Made by a program: the position numbers and the translations under genes
Notes under the pieces: generated by a model
What the model saw: only the letters and a program-made list of their open reading frames with translations
Told to the model about the DNA's origin: nothing
Databases searched by the model: none
Shown here: in pieces, positions 1-8,451 of the stretch
Position numbering within the stretch: position 1 is the first letter of the stretch
Layout of the letters: each line of letters starts with the position of its first letter
Assembly: GCF_004570865.1 (NCBI RefSeq)
Contig: NZ_SPQS01000006.1
Span: 310,001 to 374,000, forward strand
Direction of reading: 5' to 3'
Source: Bradyrhizobium frederickii
GTDB lineage: Bacteria > Pseudomonadota > Alphaproteobacteria > Rhizobiales > Xanthobacteraceae
Length of the DNA stretch: 64,000 nt

Positions 1-1
1 G

Positions 2-1180
2 CGACCGGATGCATCGGTCTATTCCGCGGCGACGATCGCCCGCGGCGAGCAGCTCGCAGCGCTCGGCAATTGCGCGGAGTGCCACACCACGCTTCGAGGC
101 GCGCTCAATGCCGGCGGCCGCGCGCTGGAGACCCCGTTCGGCACGATCTACAGCACCAACATCACGCCCGATGTCGACACCGGCATCGGCACATGGTCCT
201 ATCCCGCCTTCGAGCGCGCGATGCGCGACGGGCTGCACCGTGATGGGCGGCAGCTTTATCCCGCCTTCCCCTACACGCATTTCGCCAAGACCAGCGACGC
301 CGACATGCAGGCGCTCTACGCCTATCTGATGGCGCAGCCTGCGGTGCGCGCGACGCCGCCGGCGACCGAGCTCGCCTTCCCGTTCAATCTCCGGCCGCTG
401 CTTGCAGGCTGGAATGCGCTATTCCATCAGACCCGGGAGTTCAAACCCGATCCCGCGAAGTCGGAAGCGTGGAATCGCGGTGCCTATCTCGTCGAAGGTC
501 TTGGCCATTGCAGCGGCTGCCATTCGCCGCGCAACGCGTTCGGCGCCGAGCAGCGCAATGCCTATCTTGCCGGCGGCTTTGCCGAAGGCTGGGAAGCGCC
601 GCCGCTGACCGCACTCTCGCGTGCGCCGATCCCATGGAGCGAGGACGAGCTGTTCGCGTACTTGCGCACCGGCCATTCGCGCTATCACGGCGTCGCCGCC
701 GGTCCGATGGCACCTGTGGTCAGGGACCTCAGAGCCCTACCGGATCAGGACATTCGCGCGATGGCGGTCTATCTCAATTCCTTCAACGACGCCGCCGCCG
801 ATGCGCCTGCTCTCGCCGCGAAGCTCGAGAGCGCAACGCAGGTCACCGTCACCTCCTCCACCGGCGCGCGGCTCTATCAGGGCGCCTGCGCGGTGTGCCA
901 CGAGGTCGGCGGCCTGCCGCTGTTCGGCAGCCGCCCCTCGCTCGCGCTGAACAGCAACCTGCACAGCGCGACGGCGGACAATCTGGTCCAAGTGATCCTG
1001 CATGGGATCGCCGAACCGGTCACAAGCGATCTCGGCTACATGCCCGCCTTCAAGGGCAGCATGAGCGACGCGCAGATCGAGGAGCTCGTCACGTTCCTGC
1101 GCAGGCAGTTCGCGCCGGACAAGCCGGCGTGGTCAGGCGTGCGGGATACGATCGCACGGGTGCGCAGCTTCAACCCCTGA
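2..1180 (+). CDS. three-haem cytochrome c, 5'-truncated by the window edge
   Basis: Electron-transfer cytochrome c, probably periplasmic and membrane-bound. It resembles the multihaem subunit that takes electrons from molybdenum hydroxylases or quinoprotein dehydrogenases. The reading frame is open from base 2 and holds three CxxCH haem-binding motifs: CAECH at 71-85, CSGCH at 509-523 and CAVCH at 887-901, the usual three-domain layout. The start and any signal peptide lie outside the window. The dehydrogenase subunits would be expected upstream, so the substrate cannot be named. The gene ends just before a palindromic repeat, and the next gene is convergent. Confidence 0.9.
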   Translation, partial: RPDASVYSAATIARGEQLAALGNCAECHTTLRGALNAGGRALETPFGTIYSTNITPDVDTGIGTWSYPAFERAMRDGLHRDGRQLYPAFPYTHFAKTSDADMQALYAYLMAQPAVRATPPATELAFPFNLRPLLAGWNALFHQTREFKPDPAKSEAWNRGAYLVEGLGHCSGCHSPRNAFGAEQRNAYLAGGFAEGWEAPPLTALSRAPIPWSEDELFAYLRTGHSRYHGVAAGPMAPVVRDLRALPDQDIRAMAVYLNSFNDAAADAPALAAKLESATQVTVTSSTGARLYQGACAVCHEVGGLPLFGSRPSLALNSNLHSATADNLVQVILHGIAEPVTSDLGYMPAFKGSMSDAQIEELVTFLRRQFAPDKPAWSGVRDTIARVRSFNP

Positions 1181-1181
1181 T

Positions 1182-1282
1182 GTCATTCCGGGGCGACGCG
1201 AAGCGGCGAGCCCGGAATCCATAACCCCGGCTGGTGGTTATGGATTCCGGGCTCCCTCGCTACGCTCGGGCCCCGGAATGAC
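1182..1282. repeat. intergenic palindromic repeat (GTCATTCC type)
   Basis: Long imperfect inverted repeat. The outer ends are GTCATTCCGGGGC and its complement GCCCCGGAATGAC, and the inner arms GGAATCCATAACC and GGTTATGGATTCC are perfect. It lies between the 3' ends of two convergent genes and could act as a bidirectional terminator or mRNA-stabilising hairpin. Related elements recur elsewhere in the window. Confidence 0.85.
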
Positions 1283-1309
1283 GCTGAATGACACGTCGGA
1301 TGTGCGACT

Positions 1310-2278
1310 CTAGCCGTGCTGCTTCATCTCCACCGGCGGCGTGCCGTGGGTGTGGAACGACTCGATCGTCTTCAGCCCCCACGCCTGGCCCTTCTTGCGC
1401 TCCTCCTCGGTCCACACGATGGGCTTCCAGTCGGGCGCGAGAATGAGGCGCGCGCCGGCATTGGCGACTTCGACGCGGTTGCCGCCGGGCTCGTAGACGT
1501 AGAGGAAGAAGGTCTGCTGGATCGCATGCTTGTGCGGGCCGGTCTCGATGTGCACGCCGTTCTCGAGGAAAATATCGGCGGCGCGAAGAATCTCCTCGCG
1601 GCTGTCGAGCGCGTAGGTGACGTGATGGAAGCGGCCCGGCACGCCTGAATGGTCGAGCGAATAGGCAAAATCGTAGCTCTTGTTCGACATCGTCAGCCAC
1701 ATCGCAGCTTCCCGGCCGTCGTTGAGCACGATCTGCTCCGTGAGGCGGCAGCCGAGGTAATTCTCGAAGAACTCGCGGTTGGCCTTGATGTCGACGGCGA
1801 GGCAATTGAGGTGATCGAGACGCCGGACATTGACGCCGCGCGCCGGAAAGCGCTGCGCCTGGTTCTTCAGTGCGGGCTTCAGCTCCGGCGGCGCCTGATA
1901 CCACTCGGTCTCGTAATAGAGCTCGACGATGTGACCGTCGGGATCGCGGCAACGGAAGGTCGGGCCCTGCCCCATGTCGCCGTCGATCCACCCAATGTCG
2001 AAGCCAGATCCTTTCAGCGCGGCGACGCGGCGCTCCAGCGCCTGCTGGCTGCGCGCGCGCAGCGCCATGTGCTCCATGCCCGAGGTTTTCGACGCCGTCA
2101 GCTTCAGCGAGTAGCGCTCGTAATCGTCCCAGCCGCGCAAATAAACCGACTCGCCCTTTTGGCCGCTGACGGTCATGCCCATGACGTCGACGAAGAATTT
2201 CAGGCTCTCATCGGGCTTGGGCGTCAGCAGCTCCATATGGCCGAGATGAGCAAGATCGAGGATCGGTTCGGGCTGCAT
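1310..2278 (-). CDS. VOC-family extradiol (catechol 2,3-) dioxygenase-like protein
   Basis: Probable Fe(II)-dependent extradiol ring-cleavage dioxygenase of 322 residues with two vicinal-oxygen-chelate domains (about 5-125 and 150-285). The metal ligands expected for the family are visible in the second domain: His156 in RLDHLNC, His218 or His219 in RFHHVTY, and Glu270 in GGNRVEVA. ATG at 2278 is chosen over an upstream GTG at 2293 because GGAGG sits five bases before it. The gene stands alone, so the aromatic substrate is unknown; 2,3-dihydroxybiphenyl or catechol type is likely. A perfect palindrome about 105 bases upstream suggests control by a GntR-type regulator. Confidence 0.82.
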   Translation of the reverse strand: MQPEPILDLAHLGHMELLTPKPDESLKFFVDVMGMTVSGQKGESVYLRGWDDYERYSLKLTASKTSGMEHMALRARSQQALERRVAALKGSGFDIGWIDGDMGQGPTFRCRDPDGHIVELYYETEWYQAPPELKPALKNQAQRFPARGVNVRRLDHLNCLAVDIKANREFFENYLGCRLTEQIVLNDGREAAMWLTMSNKSYDFAYSLDHSGVPGRFHHVTYALDSREEILRAADIFLENGVHIETGPHKHAIQQTFFLYVYEPGGNRVEVANAGARLILAPDWKPIVWTEEERKKGQAWGLKTIESFHTHGTPPVEMKQHG

Positions 2279-2717
2279 GTCTTCCTCCAGCACGGCTAGC
2301 GATCGGCCGGACCGGATCGCGCGATCGGGTGCAGGGTTGCAACACGCTCACCCACCCGAAGACGGCACCAAGGCCGCCGGTTATTTGTACTAATGTACAA
2401 ATGATTAGGTCTCGTCAACAAATCAAAACGCCCCCACCGAATCGGATGACGTTCGTGCGCGAGGGCCAACGGCCGGCAAACGGGAACTGAGTGACGGGAT
2501 GGTAAAATATTCCTTAAACCGCTTTTTGCTCCAATAGCCGTGGAATTTGCAGCATTTTCCTGCCGTTTCCGCCCATAAGTCCGCGTTCGGAAACAAATCT
2601 CACTGCCGAATTGTCGCGGATTTAACGAAGCGGGCGCGCCTGACGCTTAACCGTTTGTCCAGCGACGGCCGCGCATAGTCCGGGACAAATCCCTCGCTCT
2701 TGCCAGGTTTATTGATC
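2279..2717. other. divergent intergenic region
   Basis: About 440 bases between the leftward dioxygenase and the rightward HerA-like ATPase. It is AT-richer than its surroundings around 2380-2600. It contains the palindromic operator at 2383-2402 and AT-rich tracts near 2500-2530. I see no coding potential or RNA gene in it. Confidence 0.6.
2383..2402. promoter_or_regulatory. perfect palindromic operator candidate
   Basis: ATTTGTAC at 2383-2390, a four-base TAAT centre, and GTACAAAT at 2395-2402 form a perfect 8+4+8 dyad. The TGTAC/GTACA core resembles operators of GntR-family (FCD type) regulators, which often control aromatic-catabolic genes. It lies about 105 bases upstream of the dioxygenase start. 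No regulator gene is visible in the window. Confidence 0.6.
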
Positions 2718-4457
2718 GTGACATCCTTTGGACGCGTGATTTCGGTTCGCGGATCGCTCGCCCGGGTCGGGCTGCTGGCGGAAAGCCAGATGCCCATCTC
2801 GGAAGTTCGGGCAACCGTCGGCCGGTTCGTCAGCATTCGCATCGCCAGCTCGGTCATCGTCGCGATGATCACCGAGGTGTCCTGCGAGAACCTGTCCAGC
2901 AGCGACAACTATATCGCGGTCGCCTCGGTCGACCTGCTCGGCGAAATCCTCAACGCCAGCGACAAGCCGAAATTCCAGCGCGGCGTCACCAATTACCCGA
3001 CCATCGGCGATGCCGTCGACCTGATCACCAGCCAGGAGCTGCGCACGATCTACGCGCCGACCGGCTCGGACCAGATCAATGTCGGCTTCCTCCAGCAGGA
3101 CCGCTCGGTCGTCGCCTATGTCGACGTCGAGGAAATGCTGTCCAAGCATTTTGCGGTGCTGGGATCGACCGGCGTCGGCAAATCGACCGGCGTGTCACTG
3201 CTGCTCAACGAGATCCTGAAGGCGCGCCCGAACCTGCGCATCTTCCTGCTCGACGTGCACAACGAATATGGCCGCTGCTTCGGCGACCGCGCGCTGGTGC
3301 TCAATCCGCGGAACCTGAAGCTGCCGTTCTGGCTGTTCAATTTCGAGGAAATCGTCGACGTGCTGTTCGGTGGCCGCGCCGGCGTGCCCGAGGAGCTCGA
3401 CATCCTCGCCGAGGTGATCCCGCTGGCCAAGGGCGTCTACACCCAATACCAGAACGCCGACCGCATCGGCCTCAAGCGCATCGATCCCAAGCAGATCGGC
3501 TACACCGTCGACACGCCGGTGCCCTATCGCCTGGTCGACCTGATGTCGCTGATCGACGAGCGCATGGGCAAACTCGAGAACCGCTCGTCGCGCATCATCT
3601 ATCACAAGCTGATCTCGCGCATCGAGGCGGTGCGTAACGATCCGCGCTACGCCTTCATGTTCGACAACGCCAATGTCGGCGGCGACACCATGGCCGAGGT
3701 CATCAGCCATCTGTTCCGCCTCCCGGCGAACGGCAAGCCGATGACGGTGATGCAGCTCGCCGGCTTCCCGGCCGAAGTCATCGATTCCGTCGTCTCGGTG
3801 CTCTGCCGCATGGCCTTCGATTTCGGCCTGTGGAGCGACGGCGTCTCGCCGCTACTGTTCGTGTGCGAGGAAGCGCATCGTTACGCCTCCGCCGACCGCA
3901 ACATCGGTTTCGGGCCGACCCGCAAGGCGGTGTCGCGCATCGCCAAGGAAGGCCGCAAATACGGCGTCTATCTCGGCCTCATCACCCAGCGCCCCGCAGA
4001 GCTCGACGCCACCATCATCTCCCAGTGCAACACGCTGTTCACGATGCGTCTTGCCAACGAGCGCGACCAGGCGCTGCTCCGCGCCGCGGTGTCGGACGCC
4101 GCCGCGAATCTGCTCTCCTTCGTGCCCTCGCTCGGCACGCGTGAGGTGCTGGCCTTCGGCGAGGGCGTCGCGCTGCCGACCCGGTTGCGCTTCAAGGAGG
4201 TGCCGCCGCATCAATTGCCGCGCGGCGAAGCCACCATCTCGAGCGTGCCGTCCGTCACCTCGGGCCACGACATGCATTTCGTCAGCGCCGTGCTCGAGCG
4301 CTGGCGCGGCGCCACCTCGCAACGCGACGTGCCGAACGATCCGGTGTTCTCGGCCCCGCCCGCCAAAACGCTCTCCAACGTGGAGGCCCCGATGCTGCAA
4401 CCCTCGATGGGGCTCGATCCGGACCGCTTCTCGCTCCTGAAGAAGCCGCTGCGGTAA
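2718..4457 (+). CDS. HerA-family (DUF87) hexameric ATPase
   Basis: ATP-dependent DNA translocase/helicase-like protein of the HerA-FtsK superfamily, about 579 residues. An N-terminal beta-barrel (HAS-like, FGRVISVRGSLARV) is followed by Walker A GSTGVGKST (149-157) and an acidic Walker B segment LLFVCEEAHRY (Glu384/Glu385). The open frame begins at a TTG at 2700, but GTG at 2718 is preferred because an AGGT ribosome-site remnant lies about ten bases before it and the conserved barrel starts right after. HerA usually works with the NurA nuclease or, in defence islands, with SIR2-like partners. Neither is adjacent here, so a solitary chromosomal role is more likely. Confidence 0.85.
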   Translation: MTSFGRVISVRGSLARVGLLAESQMPISEVRATVGRFVSIRIASSVIVAMITEVSCENLSSSDNYIAVASVDLLGEILNASDKPKFQRGVTNYPTIGDAVDLITSQELRTIYAPTGSDQINVGFLQQDRSVVAYVDVEEMLSKHFAVLGSTGVGKSTGVSLLLNEILKARPNLRIFLLDVHNEYGRCFGDRALVLNPRNLKLPFWLFNFEEIVDVLFGGRAGVPEELDILAEVIPLAKGVYTQYQNADRIGLKRIDPKQIGYTVDTPVPYRLVDLMSLIDERMGKLENRSSRIIYHKLISRIEAVRNDPRYAFMFDNANVGGDTMAEVISHLFRLPANGKPMTVMQLAGFPAEVIDSVVSVLCRMAFDFGLWSDGVSPLLFVCEEAHRYASADRNIGFGPTRKAVSRIAKEGRKYGVYLGLITQRPAELDATIISQCNTLFTMRLANERDQALLRAAVSDAAANLLSFVPSLGTREVLAFGEGVALPTRLRFKEVPPHQLPRGEATISSVPSVTSGHDMHFVSAVLERWRGATSQRDVPNDPVFSAPPAKTLSNVEAPMLQPSMGLDPDRFSLLKKPLR

Positions 4458-4464
4458 CGACTCT

Positions 4465-4589
4465 CGTGTCCCGAACGCGCTGCAGCGTGAAACGCTGCTG
4501 CGCAGAGCCGGGATCCAGACGGCAACACGATACACGTGGAGTGATGGGCCCCGGCTCGGCAGCGCACCGCTGAAGTCAGCGCGGGTGAC
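4465..4589. repeat. dispersed intergenic inverted repeat
   Basis: Inverted-repeat segment between convergent genes. The motif CGCTGCAGCG, then CGCTGCTGCGCAGAGCCGGG, is followed by a degenerate complementary arm CCCCGGCTCGGCAGCGC. It looks like another dispersed palindromic family, different from the GTCATTCC type. Confidence 0.5.
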
Positions 4590-4785
4590 CTGCGCTGCAC
4601 CAGCAGAAGATCCCCAGAACGACCGGCAACGACAACGCCAGCCACGAAAGAGCGTCCCAAACACCGTCTCCAACCAGCGCGAGGCCGAGCCCCGCGCCGC
4701 AAACGACGCCGACGAGGAGGGGCCAGCGGAAGACGCCCCATGCGCTTCTGTGAACCCGAGGCAGGTTCCGGGCGGGATTGTCCAT
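4576..4785 (-). CDS. small hypothetical membrane protein
   Basis: Unrecognised protein of 69 residues with two hydrophobic segments (about 19-38 and 45-62), probably spanning the inner membrane twice. Its start is three bases beyond the stop of the PepSY protein, so it is the last gene of the siderophore-receptor operon. The function is unknown. Position suggests an accessory role in iron uptake or iron reduction at the membrane. Its 3' end runs into the dispersed inverted repeat. Confidence 0.6.
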   Translation of the reverse strand: MDNPARNLPRVHRSAWGVFRWPLLVGVVCGAGLGLALVGDGVWDALSWLALSLPVVLGIFCWCSAGHPR

Positions 4786-4788
4786 GGG

Positions 4789-5934
4789 CTAGATGCCAAC
4801 TGCCGCGGTCCGGCCCGCGTCCGCCGGCTTGCGGCGGGCCGACGACTTTCGCCTCGCCACCCAGAGATAGATCCCGCTGACGAGAACGATGATCGTGATC
4901 ATGTCCAGCAGCCCCCAGATGATCTTCAGCGGAAGCCCGCCATAGTCGCCGAAATGCAGCGGCCGCGACACCTGAAGTGACTTCAGATACCAGGGCACCT
5001 CGGGTGCCACGATCGTCTCGCCGTCATTGGCATCGACGAGCATCGGCTGGAGCATCCGTGCCGTAAAGGGTGTCGCGCCTTTGGTCCAGACGACGAGGTG
5101 CTGCGGGCTGCCAAAGCGCGCCGATGTCGGCATCGTCACCGATGTGACCAGGCGATCCGGAAATCTCGCGCGGACGCGCTCGACAGCAGCCTGTACCGAT
5201 GGGATCGGCGCCACGGGCTTGCCGAGATGAGGCGCCAGCAAGACCGGGATCAGCTGCGCACGCCACAAATCGAACAGCGGCGTCGCCAGCGTGTTGATCA
5301 TGCCGGTGAGACCCACAACCATCGTCCAGGTCACGGTGACGATGCCGAGAAGGTTATGGATATCGAGCCACTTGGCGCGAGGCGACGATTGCCGGCGGAT
5401 CGTGCCGAAATCGAGCCGCCGCATGAACGGCCAATACACGACCACACCGGATATGATCGACGCGGCGAACACAAGACCCATCGCGCCGAGAAACAATTCG
5501 CCGGGCAGGCCCGCAAACATGTCCTTGTGAATCCGCAACACGATGTCCATGACGTCCTGATGCGGCGCCTCCTCCCCGAGCACATCCGCCGTCCGCGCAT
5601 CGAGCGTGAGGCGATGGAAGTTGCCCGGCGCCGGGACGGCGGTCGGCGAAACCGCGACCGTTACCAGCGGCTCGGTCTGCTTCAAGTTGAGCAGCAGGAC
5701 GTATTGCCCGGGAAAGCGCGCCTGGGCCGCCGCGATCATGCGGTCGAGCGAGAGATGCGGCGTCCCCTCCGGCATGGCGGGAGCTGCGATCTCGTCCTCG
5801 AGCAGACCGTCGATCTCGTCGTGAAAAACCAGCGGAAGGCCTGTCACGCATAGCATCAGCAGGAACAGCATGCACAGCAGCGAGGTCCAGGTGTGAATGC
5901 GGGACCACAGACGGATCGTGCGTGCGTGAACCAT
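4789..5934 (-). CDS. PepSY-associated membrane protein (siderophore-receptor operon)
   Basis: Inner-membrane protein of 381 residues with an N-terminal helix (RLWSRIHTWTSLLCMLFLLM), PepSY-like periplasmic portions and three further hydrophobic segments; the last, near the C terminus, is WGLLDMITIIVLVSGIYLWV. This family often sits beside TonB-dependent siderophore receptors and includes proteins proposed to reduce or release iron from imported ferrisiderophores. ATG at 5934 is used because it follows the receptor stop by five bases and begins the conserved MVHARTIRLWSRIH segment. An upstream in-frame start would extend into the receptor gene. Confidence 0.85.
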   Translation of the reverse strand: MVHARTIRLWSRIHTWTSLLCMLFLLMLCVTGLPLVFHDEIDGLLEDEIAAPAMPEGTPHLSLDRMIAAAQARFPGQYVLLLNLKQTEPLVTVAVSPTAVPAPGNFHRLTLDARTADVLGEEAPHQDVMDIVLRIHKDMFAGLPGELFLGAMGLVFAASIISGVVVYWPFMRRLDFGTIRRQSSPRAKWLDIHNLLGIVTVTWTMVVGLTGMINTLATPLFDLWRAQLIPVLLAPHLGKPVAPIPSVQAAVERVRARFPDRLVTSVTMPTSARFGSPQHLVVWTKGATPFTARMLQPMLVDANDGETIVAPEVPWYLKSLQVSRPLHFGDYGGLPLKIIWGLLDMITIIVLVSGIYLWVARRKSSARRKPADAGRTAAVGI

Positions 5935-5939
5935 GTCGC

Positions 5940-8237
5940 CTACCAGCGATAGCTGATTGTGCCCGTGATGGTGCGCGGGCTGGTGTATTGGCAACCGCCG
6001 CCGGTCGTGCAAGCGAGGGTGACGCGGTCGGCGATGTTCTTCACGTTCAGCGCCAGGTTCACGCCCTTCGGCTGGCGATAATGCAGGCCGGCGTCGAACA
6101 CGACGTAGCCCTCGTTGACGATAGTGTTGGTGGTGTCGGCGAAGGTCGGCCCGTTGTAGCGGACGCCGCCGCCAAGGCCCCAGCCGTCCCAGCTGCCGCC
6201 CTGAACCGTGTAGTCGAGATAGGCCGACGCCATCTGGCGGGCCACGAGCGTCGGCACCATGCCGAGGTCGGTCCCGGTGCTCTGCGTCACCTTCACGTCC
6301 TGATTGGTGTAGGTCGCCACGAGATTCAGCCCGGGCAGGATCTGCGCCAGCGTCTCGAACTCGACACCGCGCGAATTCACCTCGCCGAGCTGGACCGAGA
6401 AGCCGAGATGTGATGGATCCGTCGTGAGCGAGTTTTGCCGCGTCAGGTCATACAGCGCCAGCGTCATCAGCAAGGTGCGCGATGGTTGATACTTGACGCC
6501 GACCTCATGCTGCTGCGCCGTCGTCGGCTTGAATGGGCTGCCCGCAAAGTCCGTGCCTGGCGTCGGCAAGAACGACTCCGAATAGCTATAGTAAGGTGCC
6601 ACTCCGGAATCGAACACATAGGAGACCGCCCCTCGCTTGGTGAAAGCCGTGTCCTTCGTGTCGGTGGTCTTTTTGGTCGCCAAGGCGTAGGTGTTCTGCT
6701 CCGACGCGTCGTACCGTCCACCCAGGGTAAAGATCCAGTTCTGGATCTTCATCTGATCCTGGACATAAACGCCGACCTGGTCGATCGTCTGGTTCGCCGA
6801 GGGGGTGGTGAGTGCAGTCGGATCCGCGATGGCCTGGTTATAGACCGGATTGATCTTGCTGAGCGACGGCGCACTTCCGGAAGTGGTCCGATCCGTCATG
6901 TTGAACGTCAGATAGTCCACGCCGGAGACCACGGTATGCTGAAGCGGCCCGGTGCTGAACTTGCTGATCAGGTGGTTGTCGGTCGACAGGGTGTCGATTT
7001 GCTCCTGTATGCGCATCGCGCGCCGTGGAAAGATCGTGGTCGTATCGAGCGGAGTTCCGATGAACGTCAGATAGCGATAGTCGAGCTCGCTGTGGCCGTA
7101 GCGGGCCTTCGATTCGAAGATCAGATTGTTGTTGAAGCGATGCTCGAGCTGGTAGCCGACGCGCTCCTGCTCCTGGTCGAATTTGTTGTAGCTGGGATCG
7201 CCGAGGAACAGCGGCAGCGCGGTGATACCGGTGATCTTTCCACCCGTTACATGGAGCATCGACAGCGGAAACGCGTTTCCGGTCACGTCGTGCGTGTAGT
7301 CGGCAAGAATAGTGAGAGTGGTGTCGTTGGTCGGCTTCCAGGTCACGGCGGGAGCGATATAGGTCCGGTTGTCCTTCACGAAATTCGAGAAGTTCGCGAT
7401 CTGCGCATCGGAATCCCGGAACACGCCGGTCAAGCGATAGAGCAGCGTGCCATCCTTGGTCGCGGGACCTCCGACGTCGAACGCGCCCTGGAAGCGGTCG
7501 TAATTGCCGAACTGGCCGACGATCTCGCCAAAAGCCTGTTCGGGCGGCCGCTTGCTGATGACGTCGACGAGGCCGCCTGGTGCCCCCTGCCCGTACATGA
7601 CGGAGCTCGGTCCTTTGATGACGTCGATGCGTTCGAAGCCATAGGGCTCGTTGCGGAACAGCGACAGGAAGTTGGGATCGCCGACCTCGCGAAGCCCGTC
7701 GCGATAAGCACCGTAGCCGTTGTTGTCGAAGCCGCGGATGAAGACATTGTCGAAGCGCGGGTCCTTGCCGCCCGGTTGAACCGCAAGACCCGCCACATAT
7801 TGCAGTCCTTCGACCAGGGTTGTGGCCGAGCGGGCATCGAGCTGATCGCGGCTGACGACGGAGACGGATTGGGGCGTCTCGAGAATAGGCGTGTCGGACT
7901 TCATCGCAGCCGAGCTGACGACGGGCACGAACCCCTTCACCGGATCCGTACCGCGTTCCACTACAGCGGCGGCCGGCTGAGAACCGCCCTGGGGCACCGG
8001 TCCTGCCGCACGAGATCGCGCACCTCTGGCACTCGCAGATCGCGACGTGCGCGATGTCGTAACCTGACGCTTGTTCGCGCGGCTTTGCTCGACCACGACG
8101 GGCGGAATATCTGATGCTCCGCCCTGGGCTCGCGCACCGCCGCCAAACGCGATGGCCGGCGGAAGCACGAGAAGACCGCACAGCACCGACACGCGTCCGC
8201 GCTTCGTTGCGCGCGCGTCAAACACAAATTCCAGCAT
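5940..8237 (-). CDS. TonB-dependent siderophore receptor
   Basis: Outer-membrane receptor of 765 residues for uptake of a ferric siderophore, energised by TonB. A signal peptide (about 1-38, ending GGARAQ) is followed by a plug domain (LETPQSVSVVSRDQLDAR, the VIKGPSSVMYGQGAPGG motif and an RPPEQAFGE segment) and a 22-strand barrel ending GTISYRW, with the terminal aromatic residue needed for barrel assembly. The N-terminal periplasmic region is long and basic. It heads an operon with the PepSY protein and a small membrane protein. An Irr-like iron box about 95 bases upstream suggests induction under iron limitation. The ligand is not predictable, though a hydroxamate is plausible. Confidence 0.92.
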   Translation of the reverse strand: MLEFVFDARATKRGRVSVLCGLLVLPPAIAFGGGARAQGGASDIPPVVVEQSRANKRQVTTSRTSRSASARGARSRAAGPVPQGGSQPAAAVVERGTDPVKGFVPVVSSAAMKSDTPILETPQSVSVVSRDQLDARSATTLVEGLQYVAGLAVQPGGKDPRFDNVFIRGFDNNGYGAYRDGLREVGDPNFLSLFRNEPYGFERIDVIKGPSSVMYGQGAPGGLVDVISKRPPEQAFGEIVGQFGNYDRFQGAFDVGGPATKDGTLLYRLTGVFRDSDAQIANFSNFVKDNRTYIAPAVTWKPTNDTTLTILADYTHDVTGNAFPLSMLHVTGGKITGITALPLFLGDPSYNKFDQEQERVGYQLEHRFNNNLIFESKARYGHSELDYRYLTFIGTPLDTTTIFPRRAMRIQEQIDTLSTDNHLISKFSTGPLQHTVVSGVDYLTFNMTDRTTSGSAPSLSKINPVYNQAIADPTALTTPSANQTIDQVGVYVQDQMKIQNWIFTLGGRYDASEQNTYALATKKTTDTKDTAFTKRGAVSYVFDSGVAPYYSYSESFLPTPGTDFAGSPFKPTTAQQHEVGVKYQPSRTLLMTLALYDLTRQNSLTTDPSHLGFSVQLGEVNSRGVEFETLAQILPGLNLVATYTNQDVKVTQSTGTDLGMVPTLVARQMASAYLDYTVQGGSWDGWGLGGGVRYNGPTFADTTNTIVNEGYVVFDAGLHYRQPKGVNLALNVKNIADRVTLACTTGGGCQYTSPRTITGTISYRW

Positions 8238-8330
8238 TCCCAGTCCCCGAATTCACGGGGACGACCATGCAGAGACTCCGATCGCACAATCAAAGTGTTT
8301 TGGACATTCGGATCGTAGAATCCATGTAGA

Positions 8331-8346
8331 CTAGATCCGTTCTAAT
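8331..8346 (-). promoter_or_regulatory. Irr-type iron control element (ICE) candidate
   Basis: On the minus strand this reads ATTAGAACGGATCTAG, close to ICE boxes bound by the haem-responsive regulator Irr in Bradyrhizobium (TTTAGAA...TTCTAAA type). It lies about 95 bases upstream of the siderophore-receptor start and fits iron control. The second half-site is imperfect. Confidence 0.45.
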
Positions 8347-8451
8347 GAAATGACGCCAGCATCTCGCGCGCATCTTCCGCTGGCTGCATGAATTCCCGAC
8401 GCTGAACGGTTCATCGCCGCGCCGCGATGACAGACCTGCCGCGGTCGCGAT

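Noticed and set aside
2718..4457. HerA-like ATPase as part of an anti-phage HerA-nuclease or HerA-SIR2 system
   Set aside because: No nuclease, SIR2-like or other defence gene lies on either side, and base composition is like the core genome.
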